Source: an uncultured Bacilli bacterium
GTDB taxonomy: Bacteria; Bacillota_I; Bacilli_A; RF39; UBA660
Assembly: GCA_934098435.1 (NCBI GenBank)
Contig: CAKOOV010000005.1
Location: 34,170 to 98,169, forward strand
DNA: 64,000 nt
Reading direction: 5' to 3'
The position numbers and the translations under genes were made by a program. This document shows positions 30,028 through 38,157 of this stretch, in pieces (within the stretch, counting starts at the first letter, position 1; each line of letters starts with the position of its first letter). A model generated the notes under the pieces. That model searched no databases. It saw only the letters and a program-made list of their open reading frames with translations, and had not been told where the DNA came from.

Positions 30028-30370
30028 TGATTATAGTTATTATGGTAATGTATATAGAAAAAGTGCTGATGGTAATGATATATTAGTAGAGGAGAATGCA
30101 ATGTTAGAGTATTATGATGATTCTTTTAAATTTGCTTTTTTGACTGATGCTATGGATTATATTCTTTCACTTACTTATGATAAAGAAGAAGATAATAAAA
30201 TAGCAGAAGGTGTTTTGAATAGTAAAATGTTTTCTTGTGATAGAAATGCTACTAATAATGGGGAAATTTATGTTGCTCCTGAATCAATTAGAGTTAATAT
30301 GAAATATCCTGAATTAAGTGTACTTATTGATAATCTTAATATTCCAAAAAAAGGTAAAGGTAAGAAGTGA
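30008..30370 (+). CDS. Small 120-aa protein between addB and addA
   Basis: Not recognised. A 120-residue soluble protein with a C-terminal Lys-rich tail (PKKGKGKK). AAGGAGG lies 6 bases before the ATG at 30008; a second ATG follows at 30011 and either could serve. It overlaps addB by 20 bases and ends 4 bases before addA, so it is translated with the recombination complex and could be an accessory factor. Confidence 0.75.
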   Translation: MMEKYSSDYSYYGNVYRKSADGNDILVEENAMLEYYDDSFKFAFLTDAMDYILSLTYDKEEDNKIAEGVLNSKMFSCDRNATNNGEIYVAPESIRVNMKYPELSVLIDNLNIPKKGKGKK

Positions 30371-30374
30371 TATT

Positions 30375-33300
30375 ATGGCATGGACTAATGAACAAAAACA
30401 GGCTATTTATACTGAGGGAACTAATATTATAGTTTCTGCTGGAGCGGGAAGTGGTAAAACGGCTGTATTAACTGAAAGGGTATTAGAAAAAGTAAAAAAA
30501 GGTATATCAGTGGATAATCTTCTTATTTTAACTTTTACTAAAATGGCCGCTAAAGAGATGAAAGAAAGAATAGGAGATAAGTTAAAAAAAGAAGGACTTA
30601 CTAGTGAACTTGCTAAATTAGATACAGCGGATATTACTACTTTTGATGCTTATGCTTTATCAGTTGTAAAGAAATATCATTATTGTTTAAATGTTAGTAG
30701 GGATATTAATATTATAGATAATTCTGTTATTACTTTATATAAAAGAAAGATACTTAAAGATATATTTGAAGAGTTATACGAAGAAAATAATCATGAATTT
30801 ATTGATTTTATACAGGAATATTGTATTAAAGATGATAAAGATATATTTGAATTTATACTTAATATTAATAGTAAACTTGATTTAAAGACTAATAAAAGAG
30901 AATATTTAGATAATTATATTAATACAGTATATGATGAAGTAAAGATTGATAATGATATTGATAATTATATTAAAGTAATACTTAAACTTATTTCTAATAT
31001 TAATGATTATCTAGAATATATAGATGATGATGATTATTTAGCAAAATTATATGATGTTATATCTCCTTTATTAAGTGCTAAAAGCTATGATGATATTAAA
31101 AGTAATATTTCTATTAAACTACCTATTCTTAGAGGTGCTAGTGATATTACTCGTGAATATAGAGATAAAATTAAGAGTACTATAGATGAAATTAAAAAAC
31201 TTGCTACTTATGATAGTTATGATGAAATAAAAAGGGGTATACTTAGTACTAAAAAAAATGTAAAAGTTATTATTGATATTATTAGGGAATTAGATGATAT
31301 TGTTTATAATTATAAAGTTAAATATAATTCTTATGAATATTCAGATATTTCTGCTTTAGCTATTAAGTTAGTAAGAGATAATAAAGAGATTAGAGAAGAA
31401 ATTAAAAATAATTTGAATGAGATATTAATTGATGAATATCAGGATACTAATGATGTTCAAGAAGAATTTATATCTTATATATCTAATAATAATGTTTATA
31501 TGGTTGGAGATATTAAGCAATCTATATATAGGTTTAGAAATGCTAATCCATATATTTTTAAGAATAAGTATGATTCTTATAGTAATAATAATGGTGGTTT
31601 AAAAATTGATTTGAATAAGAATTTTAGAAGTAGAGAAGAAGTCATTAATAATATTAATTTGCTTTTTGATAGGATTATGGATAATGATATAGGGGGAGCT
31701 GATTATTCTTTATCTCATAGAATGTTATATGGTAATCTTATGTATAAGGGTGATGGTGATAATAAAGAAGATAATAACTTCTCAGTATATAATTATCTTA
31801 ATGATACTAATTTTAAAAATAATGAAGTAGAGGCATTTATTATTGCTAATGATATTAAATATAAAATTAATAGTGGTTATAGAGCTTTTGGCAAGGATAC
31901 TAATGGGGTTAGAAAAATTAAGTATAGTGATTTTGCTATTTTACTTGATAGTAGTAAATCGTTTGAGTTATATAAAAAAATATTAGAATATAATGGTATT
32001 CCTACTTCTATTATTAAGTCTGTTAATTTAACTGATGGTGAAGTTATATTAATTATTAAAAATATTATTAGTTTTATTATTAAGATTAAAGATAATAAAA
32101 TAGATAGTGAATTTAAAAGGTTATTTATGTCTATTGGAAGAAGTTTTTTATTTAATATTGATGATAATATTTTATTTGATTATTTTTTAGATAATAATTT
32201 TAAGAATAGTGATATATATACATATAGTTATGAGATTACTAAGAAGATAGATGTTATTTCTTTGGAGGAGGTTATTGATCTTGTCATAGATAGATTTGAT
32301 TTTTATAATAAATTATTTTTACTTGGGGATTATAATGCTAATATTTTAAGAATACAAAAGTTAAAAGAGATTACTAGTAGTTTGGTTAATCTTGATTATG
32401 ATATTTATGATTATCAAAAATATTTAGATGATATTATTAGTAATAATTTAAAAATTGAATATAACGTTAATGATAATAGTACTGATACGGTTAAAATTAT
32501 GACTATTCATGCTTCTAAGGGACTTGAATTTGGGGTCTGCTACTACGGGGAATTATATAATAGATTTAATAATAGTGATGCTATAAGTAAGTATTCATAT
32601 GATAATAAATATGGTATTATTCTTCCTTATAAAGATAAATTCTTATATAATACTATTTATCATAATCTTAGTTATAGAGATTATGTAATGGAAAATATTA
32701 GTGAAAGAATAAGACTTTTTTATGTAGCTTTAACTAGAGCTAAAGAGAAGATGATATTTATTTTGCCTAGTAATACTAAAGATAATGATAAGTGTATTAG
32801 TAATATTATTGATAATAGTATTAGAAGTAAATATAATAGTTTTGCTAGTATTATGTATTCTTTAGAGAGTATTACTAAAGATTATTATACGAATATTGAT
32901 ATTAATGATATTAATTTATCTAAAGATTATAATATGATTTCTAATGATAATTATATGAAACATTTGAATTTAATAGATGATAAAATAGTAATTAATAATA
33001 TTTATGTTCCTAGTAGTATTAAAGAGAATAAGACCTTTTCAAAAAAAGATATTCATATTATTACTAAAGAGGAAGAAGATAAACTTCTTTATGGTAGATT
33101 GGTACATGAATTATTTGAATGTACTGACTTTAATAATTTAGATAATTTATCAGATAGTAATAAAAAAATTATTAATAATTTCTTAGAGAAGATTGATATA
33201 AATGGGGCTAATATTTATAAGGAATATGAGTTTATCTATGAAGAAGATAATACTACATATCATGGTATTATTGATTTAATGTTAGAATATCAAGATAATA

Positions 33301-33455
33301 TTAAAATAATTGATTATAAACTTAAGAATATAAATGATGATGCCTATATTAAACAGCTTACTGGTTATAAGAATTATATTGAAAAATTATTTAATAAAAA
33401 GACTAGTATTTATTTATATTCTATAACTTTAAATACTTTAGAAGAAATTAAGTAA
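30375..33455 (+). CDS. addA: ATP-dependent helicase/nuclease AddA
   Basis: UvrD-family helicase and nuclease that unwinds and trims DNA ends before RecA loading. The Walker A SAGAGSGKT lies at residues 21-29, TFTKMAAKEMKERI follows, DEYQDTNDVQ is motif II, GDIKQSIYRFR motif III, HASKGLEF motif V and LTRAKEKM motif VI. A C-terminal PD-(D/E)XK nuclease has HGIIDLM and KIIDYKLK. The ATG at 30375 is chosen to give the family start MAWTNEQKQAI. Length is 1026 residues, somewhat shorter than Bacillus AddA. Confidence 0.96.
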   Translation: MAWTNEQKQAIYTEGTNIIVSAGAGSGKTAVLTERVLEKVKKGISVDNLLILTFTKMAAKEMKERIGDKLKKEGLTSELAKLDTADITTFDAYALSVVKKYHYCLNVSRDINIIDNSVITLYKRKILKDIFEELYEENNHEFIDFIQEYCIKDDKDIFEFILNINSKLDLKTNKREYLDNYINTVYDEVKIDNDIDNYIKVILKLISNINDYLEYIDDDDYLAKLYDVISPLLSAKSYDDIKSNISIKLPILRGASDITREYRDKIKSTIDEIKKLATYDSYDEIKRGILSTKKNVKVIIDIIRELDDIVYNYKVKYNSYEYSDISALAIKLVRDNKEIREEIKNNLNEILIDEYQDTNDVQEEFISYISNNNVYMVGDIKQSIYRFRNANPYIFKNKYDSYSNNNGGLKIDLNKNFRSREEVINNINLLFDRIMDNDIGGADYSLSHRMLYGNLMYKGDGDNKEDNNFSVYNYLNDTNFKNNEVEAFIIANDIKYKINSGYRAFGKDTNGVRKIKYSDFAILLDSSKSFELYKKILEYNGIPTSIIKSVNLTDGEVILIIKNIISFIIKIKDNKIDSEFKRLFMSIGRSFLFNIDDNILFDYFLDNNFKNSDIYTYSYEITKKIDVISLEEVIDLVIDRFDFYNKLFLLGDYNANILRIQKLKEITSSLVNLDYDIYDYQKYLDDIISNNLKIEYNVNDNSTDTVKIMTIHASKGLEFGVCYYGELYNRFNNSDAISKYSYDNKYGIILPYKDKFLYNTIYHNLSYRDYVMENISERIRLFYVALTRAKEKMIFILPSNTKDNDKCISNIIDNSIRSKYNSFASIMYSLESITKDYYTNIDINDINLSKDYNMISNDNYMKHLNLIDDKIVINNIYVPSSIKENKTFSKKDIHIITKEEEDKLLYGRLVHELFECTDFNNLDNLSDSNKKIINNFLEKIDINGANIYKEYEFIYEEDNTTYHGIIDLMLEYQDNIKIIDYKLKNINDDAYIKQLTGYKNYIEKLFNKKTSIYLYSITLNTLEEIK

Positions 33456-33506
33456 AAAATATTTTCTATATGATATAACTTATGTTATAATTATATAGAA
33501 AGTTAT

Positions 33507-33580
33507 GCCGAATTAGTTTAGTGGTAGAACAAGGCCCTCGTAATGCCTAGAGGTAAGTTCGATTCTTACATTCGGCACCA
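33507..33580 (+). tRNA. tRNA-Thr (anticodon CGT), unusual features
   Basis: A 74-base cloverleaf with CCA encoded. The acceptor GCCGAAT pairs with ATTCGGC, the D stem is GTTT/GAAC, the T stem GTAAG/CTTAC with loop TTCGATT. The anticodon loop CTCGTAA gives CGT (Thr, codon ACG). The anticodon stem AGGCC/TGCCT has a C-T mismatch next to the loop, and the D arm resembles that of tRNA-Gly. It may be a functional but drifting tRNA. Confidence 0.85.
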
Positions 33581-33622
33581 GGTTGATAGGAAACTCGAAC
33601 TTTTCGAGTAGTAATAAATGCT

Positions 33623-33648
33623 AACTAGAAGTACTATCTAGTTTTTTT
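33623..33648 (+). terminator. Terminator after the tRNA
   Basis: AACTAGA (33623-33629) pairs with TCTAGTT (33637-33643), followed by TTTTT. Between the tRNA and this hairpin lies another 7-bp hairpin (ACTCGAA/TTCGAGT, 33593-33609). Confidence 0.85.
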
Positions 33649-33686
33649 GTTATTATTACGAAATTATATAAAAAATAACAAATACA

Positions 33687-33715
33687 TTGCATAATTTTAC
33701 TAATTATGATATATT
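33687..33715 (+). promoter_or_regulatory. Promoter of a small RNA
   Basis: TTGCAT (33687-33692), 17 bases, TATATT (33710-33715). Transcription would start near 33722. Confidence 0.6.
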
Positions 33716-33721
33716 ATAAAT

Positions 33722-33786
33722 GTGAATGGCGGTGAATGTCTTCGGACTACACCTGAGCAAGTTGGATGCGTCTAACTTGCTTTTTT
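33722..33786 (+). ncRNA. Candidate small structured RNA, about 65 nt
   Basis: Between its own promoter and a terminator lie two hairpins. The first is GGTGAATGTC/GACTACACC (33731-33753) with a very stable C(TTCG)G tetraloop and a small internal loop. The second is GCAAGTT/AACTTGC (33757-33763, 33774-33780) with a 10-base loop, followed by TTTTTT. Local G+C is higher than the surroundings. No known family (SRP, 6S, TPP, preQ1) was matched. Confidence 0.6.
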
Positions 33787-33806
33787 ATGAGGTAAGTAGG
33801 ATTTTA

Positions 33807-33842
33807 ATGAAGAGAGTAGAAATATTGAAAGTTGAAAAGTAA
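33807..33842 (+). CDS. Possible 11-codon mini-ORF before a terminator
   Basis: ATG at 33807 with GGTAAGTAGG upstream encodes MKRVEILKVEK and stops inside the terminator at 33835-33862. It could be a leader peptide or chance. Confidence 0.25.
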   Translation: MKRVEILKVEK

Positions 33843-33862
33843 TCCGAAAGGGTTACTTTTTT
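33835..33862 (+). terminator. Strong terminator with GAAA tetraloop
   Basis: AAAAGTAATCC pairs with GGGTTACTTTT (11 bp, one G-T) around GAAA, followed by T residues. The 300-plus bases between tRNA and pepF thus hold a small RNA, this hairpin and an AT-rich pepF upstream region; no larger ORF is seen. Confidence 0.85.
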
Positions 33863-34019
33863 CTTTAAAATAGGAAACTTTTGAATCCTTAGTTTTTTTA
33901 TATTTTTATATAATAAAATTAGCTTTTTATTTAAATTTATGATATACTTAATATAGAAATTAATTATAGATGCTTATAATTTGCAAAGCCAGTAATTGAT
34001 TATTCTTGGAGGTATAATA

Positions 34020-35771
34020 ATGAATAAACTACAGTGGAATTTAGAAGATGTATTTTCTGATAATCAATCATTTTATGATGAAATAAATAATGTAAAACAG
34101 TTATTAGAAGATATTAAAAAATATGAAAATAGTCAATTAGATTCTACTTTGCTATTAAACTTGTTGGATAAAAAATGGAAAATAAAAGAAAAATGTAATA
34201 ATATTTTAGTTTATGGTTCATTAATGTATTATAAAAATATTAATGATGAAGAATGTATTGAATTAAAAAAAGTAGCAGAAAGTTTTAATAATGATATAAA
34301 TGCTATATTAAAATTTATTGATAGAATGATATTGAATCTAGGATTTGAAAAAGTTTCTAGTTTTATTACTGAAAATCCTAAACTAGAAGTTTATAAGTTG
34401 GCATTATATAATTTATTTAGACTTGAAGAATATATACAATCTGATGAAGTAAATTATCAAATTAAAGAAAATAGTAATAGTATAAATGAACAATTAAGTA
34501 TATATAACAATTTACTTAGAGATATTGAATATGAAAGTATAAATGTTTATGGAGAAGAAATTCACTTAACAGCATCTAATTTTGCAAAATACATTTCTTC
34601 TAGAGACAGAGAGACGAGAAAACAAGCATTTTTTTCTATCTATAGTGCTTTTCAGAAGGGAAAAGACAATTTTGCCAATTTATTAAATAAAATTTATGGT
34701 TATAGAATAGAAAATGCTATTTTAGAAAAATACAACTCCGTACTTGAAAAAATATTATTTGAAGAAAATATTAATCCAGAAATTATAAATAAATTAATTA
34801 AATCAGTAAATAATAATTTAAATCTTATTCAAAAGTATTTAAAAATTAAATCTAATTTACTTGAAATAGAAAAGCCTCATTTATATGACTTTGGTGTTCC
34901 TTTAGATAGTAATTTAAAAATCAAGTATTCCTTAGAAGAAGCAAAGAAAATAATTTTAAATGCATTAGAACCATTAGGAACAGAATATACCGAAATAGTA
35001 AAAATTTTATTTAATGGACATATAGATGCTGAATTAGATGAAAATAAGCATCAATCAATAACTTTTTCTTGGAATACATATTCATTTATGAATTTTAGAG
35101 GAGGATATATCGATTTAAAGAATATGATTCATGAAATAGGGCATATTGTTAATTACTATTTATCAAAAAAAGAACAACCATTTATATATGAAGATAGCAC
35201 AGTATTTGTTGGAGAGACAGCTTCTATAGTAAATGAAATTTTATTAAATAGATATTTATATAATAATGCAGATACTATAGAAGAAAAAATATTTTATTTA
35301 AGTAAAGAAATAGAAAATTATTTTTCGTCAGTATTTAAACAAACAATGTATACTGAATTTGAAAACGAATTATATAAAATCAGAACTCATTCTGAATTAA
35401 CATCAGAAATTTTATGTGAAAAATATTTTGATATAATAAATAAATATTATGGTAATGATATAATTTATGATCAAATATCTAACGTAGAGTGGGCTAAACT
35501 TGGCCACTTATATAGATGGAGTTATTATCCATATAAATATGCCACAGGTTTATTAATGGCAAGTGTAGTTGTAAATTCTTTAATTGATGAAAAAAACTTA
35601 TCAAATGAAGATTATATTAAATTCTTATCAGCAGGAAGTAGTCAATATTCATTAGATTTATTAAAAATACTTAATATCGATTTAGTGAATACTAATATTA
35701 TAGAATCGGGCTTTAACGTCATGGAAAAAGATATAAAAGAATTGCAAAAAGTCTTATCACAAAAAAATTAA
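34020..35771 (+). CDS. Oligoendopeptidase, M3 family (PepF-like)
   Basis: A cytosolic zinc metallopeptidase that degrades short peptides. HEIGH (within MIHEIGHIVNYYL) supplies the HExxH zinc ligands and catalytic Glu, and the downstream FVGETASIVNE supplies the third ligand Glu. The length of 583 residues is typical for PepF. The ATG at 34020 has CTTGGAGG upstream. Lys codons here are mostly AAA, whereas neighbouring genes mix AAA and AAG, so transfer or different selection is possible. No clear terminator follows. Confidence 0.92.
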   Translation: MNKLQWNLEDVFSDNQSFYDEINNVKQLLEDIKKYENSQLDSTLLLNLLDKKWKIKEKCNNILVYGSLMYYKNINDEECIELKKVAESFNNDINAILKFIDRMILNLGFEKVSSFITENPKLEVYKLALYNLFRLEEYIQSDEVNYQIKENSNSINEQLSIYNNLLRDIEYESINVYGEEIHLTASNFAKYISSRDRETRKQAFFSIYSAFQKGKDNFANLLNKIYGYRIENAILEKYNSVLEKILFEENINPEIINKLIKSVNNNLNLIQKYLKIKSNLLEIEKPHLYDFGVPLDSNLKIKYSLEEAKKIILNALEPLGTEYTEIVKILFNGHIDAELDENKHQSITFSWNTYSFMNFRGGYIDLKNMIHEIGHIVNYYLSKKEQPFIYEDSTVFVGETASIVNEILLNRYLYNNADTIEEKIFYLSKEIENYFSSVFKQTMYTEFENELYKIRTHSELTSEILCEKYFDIINKYYGNDIIYDQISNVEWAKLGHLYRWSYYPYKYATGLLMASVVVNSLIDEKNLSNEDYIKFLSAGSSQYSLDLLKILNIDLVNTNIIESGFNVMEKDIKELQKVLSQKN

Positions 35772-35842
35772 AACAACTTGTCAAAAAGCCATTAAATAGT
35801 AAGAATAGTAAAATAAAGATAACTGTTACAAAATAAACATTA

Positions 35843-35926
35843 TTTTTAAAGACTTATAAGGCTTTAAAAATTTAGTTAAAGACTTATGGCTTTAACTAAC
35901 AGTGAGAGACCTTAGGCTCGAACTGT
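35843..35926 (+). repeat. Three tandem GAC/GGC-apex hairpins before the lipoprotein gene
   Basis: Hairpin 1: TTTTTAAAG/CTTTAAAAA (35843-35870). Hairpin 2: TTAGTTAAAG/CTTTAACTAA (35872-35899). Hairpin 3: ACAGT/ACTGT with inner GAG/CTC (35899-35926). Each stem ends G-AC-loop-GG-C (loops TTATAA, TTAT and CTTA). Stems differ in sequence yet pair fully, while the apex is kept. Related hairpins occur at 9435-9461 and 42125-42178. They lie just before the ribosome binding site of the next gene, so a regulatory or processing role is plausible. Confidence 0.75.
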
Positions 35927-35943
35927 AACTAAGGAGATAAATA

Positions 35944-36618
35944 ATGAATAATATGAAAAAAGTTTTATTAATGGGGATTATATTTTTTGTATGTGGATGT
36001 TCTTTATTTAATAAAGAAGAAAAGAAAGAAATTATCACTAATAATGATGATGTTAAAGTAGAGGATAAATATATAGATGATAATCCTATTAAACTTGGTA
36101 TTTTTTTGGTAGATAATAATTATCATAATAAAAGTGTTATTGATGATGATTATTATACTGATTTTGTAAGTGGTAAGGATATTGCTTCATTCGAAGTTTT
36201 TTATACAGAAGATGAAGTTATTGATGGTACTAATTTTAAGAATACTTGGAATAATTATTATGATAAATATACTGATATTGATAATTATAAAATAGGATAT
36301 AATATTAAATTTATATTAAATGATGGTACTAGTTTTGATCATACTTTTTTAAAACCAGATATATTTTATTTTGCTAAATATTTTTATGTTTATTTTTATG
36401 ATGATATTCATCAGAAGGATGGAACTATGTATGGTCATTTGGAAGATGTTAATGATAATACTTTGATGACCTCTGTTAAGTTATACGCTGTAGATGGTAT
36501 AGATGATGTTAAAGATATTATTTTGACTGCTTTTACATATGATGATGAAGATGATTTTGATGATAATGGTAATTATAGGGGTAATTCTAGTTATACTATT
36601 AATATTAAAAGAAAGTGA
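35944..36618 (+). CDS. Lipoprotein of unknown function
   Basis: A 224-residue protein with a lipoprotein signal peptide (KKVLLMGIIFFVCGCS, lipobox VCGC with Cys about residue 19). The mature part is acidic and beta-rich with many Asp, Tyr and Asn; no family is recognised. AAGGAG lies 7 bases before the ATG. Its mRNA starts with the hairpin array at 35843. The last codons form half of an 18-bp palindrome shared with the convergent gene. Confidence 0.8.
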   Translation: MNNMKKVLLMGIIFFVCGCSLFNKEEKKEIITNNDDVKVEDKYIDDNPIKLGIFLVDNNYHNKSVIDDDYYTDFVSGKDIASFEVFYTEDEVIDGTNFKNTWNNYYDKYTDIDNYKIGYNIKFILNDGTSFDHTFLKPDIFYFAKYFYVYFYDDIHQKDGTMYGHLEDVNDNTLMTSVKLYAVDGIDDVKDIILTAFTYDDEDDFDDNGNYRGNSSYTINIKRK

Positions 36619-36642
36619 TTTTATTCACTTTCTTTTAATATT
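36601..36642. terminator. Bidirectional terminator made of coding sequence
   Basis: A perfect 18-bp inverted repeat (36601-36618 and 36625-36642, loop TTTTAT). It encodes the C-terminal residues of the lipoprotein (NIKRK) on one strand and of the minus-strand gene (ILKESE) on the other. Confidence 0.9.
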
Positions 36643-36860
36643 TCAAAATATTCTTTACTTATTTGTATTAGAATGTCCTCTACTTCTTTTGGATTATCAA
36701 GCCCTATATAGTATTCTTTGTTATTTTCTTTAATTTTTTTTCTTAAACATATGTCTTCTGGATTATTAATGTTAGCAAATAGGGTATATTGATTATTATT
36801 TTTTGTTATTTCTTTAATAATAATATATTCTATGTTATCATCTAAAACTATTGTTTTCAT
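36621..36860 (-). CDS. Small acidic protein, possibly DUF1292-like
   Basis: A 79-residue protein with alternating strands (IEYIIIKEI, NQYTLFANI) followed by an acidic helix (KEVEDILIQISKEYFEIL). The plan loosely resembles DUF1292/YrzB-like proteins; this is a weak match. It is the last gene of a minus-strand operon; its start overlaps the stop of the gene before it (ATGA), implying coupled translation. Confidence 0.6.
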   Translation of the reverse strand: MKTIVLDDNIEYIIIKEITKNNNQYTLFANINNPEDICLRKKIKENNKEYYIGLDNPKEVEDILIQISKEYFEILKESE

Positions 36861-37588
36861 TTTCTTCCTTTCGTATTTTTACTTGTATCTTTTACGATAT
36901 TATCTATTGTTCCTTTTTCATATGCTTCTATTAATTCTTTTTTACCATATGTTTCTAATACTTGAATACTTGGATTTCCATTTGTGTCTAATAGATTGTT
37001 TATTTTGCAATAATCTGCCCAATCTTTGTATCTTTTGGTTCCATCAGAATATGTTATAGAACTTATTAAGTTATAGTCTTGTAATAGGTTGGCACCTGCT
37101 TTTTCTAATACTTTTTTATAGGCATATGTTTCACCAATACTTGGATCTGTTATACCGATATTTTGATAAGCTTCTATAGGGATATAATTATTCATCTTTA
37201 TTGTACCGTTTTCTCTGATAGTAATTATACCTGCTGCTTCTAAGTTTCTTTCGGCTTGTTTAATGACTATAGCAATAGCGGCATTTGATTTTCCTGTTTC
37301 TTTGATATCTCTTAGGGTGTATACAGCGGTTCCTAAAGAGATAGCTACTGCTAAAGAGAGTGGGACTATTTTACGATAGAAAAATGTACTTTGATATTTT
37401 ATATTATCTTTTGCTTTTGTTGTTTCTACTTTGTTGGTAGTAATACTTTTACTTGATACTTCTTCTAGTTTACTAGCTATATTTATTTGTTTTGTTCCAT
37501 CAAAAGAAAAGTATTTTATTGGTATTTTTTCACCATTGTTACTTATTATATATTCTTGTTTTTTATTGTTTTTTAAGTTGTTTTCCAT
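36857..37588 (-). CDS. Membrane-anchored protein of unknown function
   Basis: A 243-residue protein with a basic N-terminal cytoplasmic region of about 70 residues, one hydrophobic segment (about 72-90, KIVPLSLAVAISLGTAVYTL) and a C-terminal outer domain with TYAYKKVLEKAGANLLQDYN. No family recognised. Third gene of the minus-strand operon, 11 bases after the gene upstream. Confidence 0.75.
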   Translation of the reverse strand: MENNLKNNKKQEYIISNNGEKIPIKYFSFDGTKQINIASKLEEVSSKSITTNKVETTKAKDNIKYQSTFFYRKIVPLSLAVAISLGTAVYTLRDIKETGKSNAAIAIVIKQAERNLEAAGIITIRENGTIKMNNYIPIEAYQNIGITDPSIGETYAYKKVLEKAGANLLQDYNLISSITYSDGTKRYKDWADYCKINNLLDTNGNPSIQVLETYGKKELIEAYEKGTIDNIVKDTSKNTKGRK

Positions 37589-37599
37589 TATTTATATTT

Positions 37600-38085
37600 T
37601 TATCTCCTTTTCCTAGAATTTATATCTATTATTTTAGAATCGTTGTTATTATCTTGATTTTTTCCTCTAGGATTTTCATCTAGTTCGATATAGTTTCCAT
37701 TTTCATCATATGTGAAATATATTGCATATTTAGATGGAACTTTATTAATATTAATTATTTTGTCTTCTATATAATAATTGCCTTCATTGTCTTCAAAATA
37801 TATATTATCGTTTTTATCTTTGAAGATATATTTTATTTTTGTTATGGCTTTGTTATAGTCTTGAAAATAATATTCATTGTTTTGTGTAATATACAACCAG
37901 CCTTTTTTTGAATTGTCACTTGTTTTAAAATTTATGGTTTGTTTTATTATTATTGGATAGCCATATGAATCTAATATTGGTTTTCCATCTGGACCAATAA
38001 TATATTTTTTTTCTCTTTCGGTGGTTCGTTTATTTAGTTCTTGGAACCAGGCATCTTCTTTCTTTTTTTCTTCTAAATCACTCAT
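37600..38085 (-). CDS. Uncharacterised 161-aa protein
   Basis: Not recognised. A charged, soluble protein whose centre has short repeated YIxxDNxxYYxxD-like strands (YYFQDYNKAI, IYFEDNEGNYYIED, IYFTYDENGNYIEL), suggesting a small beta-propeller-like or WG-type repeat. TAGGAGGAT precedes the ATG. It is second in the minus-strand operon. An A/T-rich hairpin lies between it and the first gene. Confidence 0.7.
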   Translation of the reverse strand: MSDLEEKKKEDAWFQELNKRTTEREKKYIIGPDGKPILDSYGYPIIIKQTINFKTSDNSKKGWLYITQNNEYYFQDYNKAITKIKYIFKDKNDNIYFEDNEGNYYIEDKIININKVPSKYAIYFTYDENGNYIELDENPRGKNQDNNNDSKIIDINSRKRR

Positions 38086-38114
38086 TTTTAATCCTCCTAG
38101 GATAAATATATATT

Positions 38115-38157
38115 AAAAAAGAAAAAAAGTCAATTTACTAGACATTTTTTCTTTTTT
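38115..38157 (-). terminator. Possible attenuating terminator
   Basis: A 16-pair hairpin with one mismatch (apex GTC/GAC) overlaps the 3' end of the zinc-finger-like gene. It may lower expression of the downstream genes in the operon. Confidence 0.5.

Noticed and set aside
33722..33786. TPP riboswitch or SRP RNA
   Set aside because: ACACCTGA and GGATGCG recall the TPP core superficially, but CTGAGA and the second-stem motif are missing; the SRP tetraloop and GGAAG-type core are absent.
36539..37059. Plus-strand ORFs opposite the minus-strand operon (also 37431-37683 and 38508-38723)
   Set aside because: Hydrophobic Phe/Leu-rich readings typical of antisense in A-rich genes; no ribosome sites.
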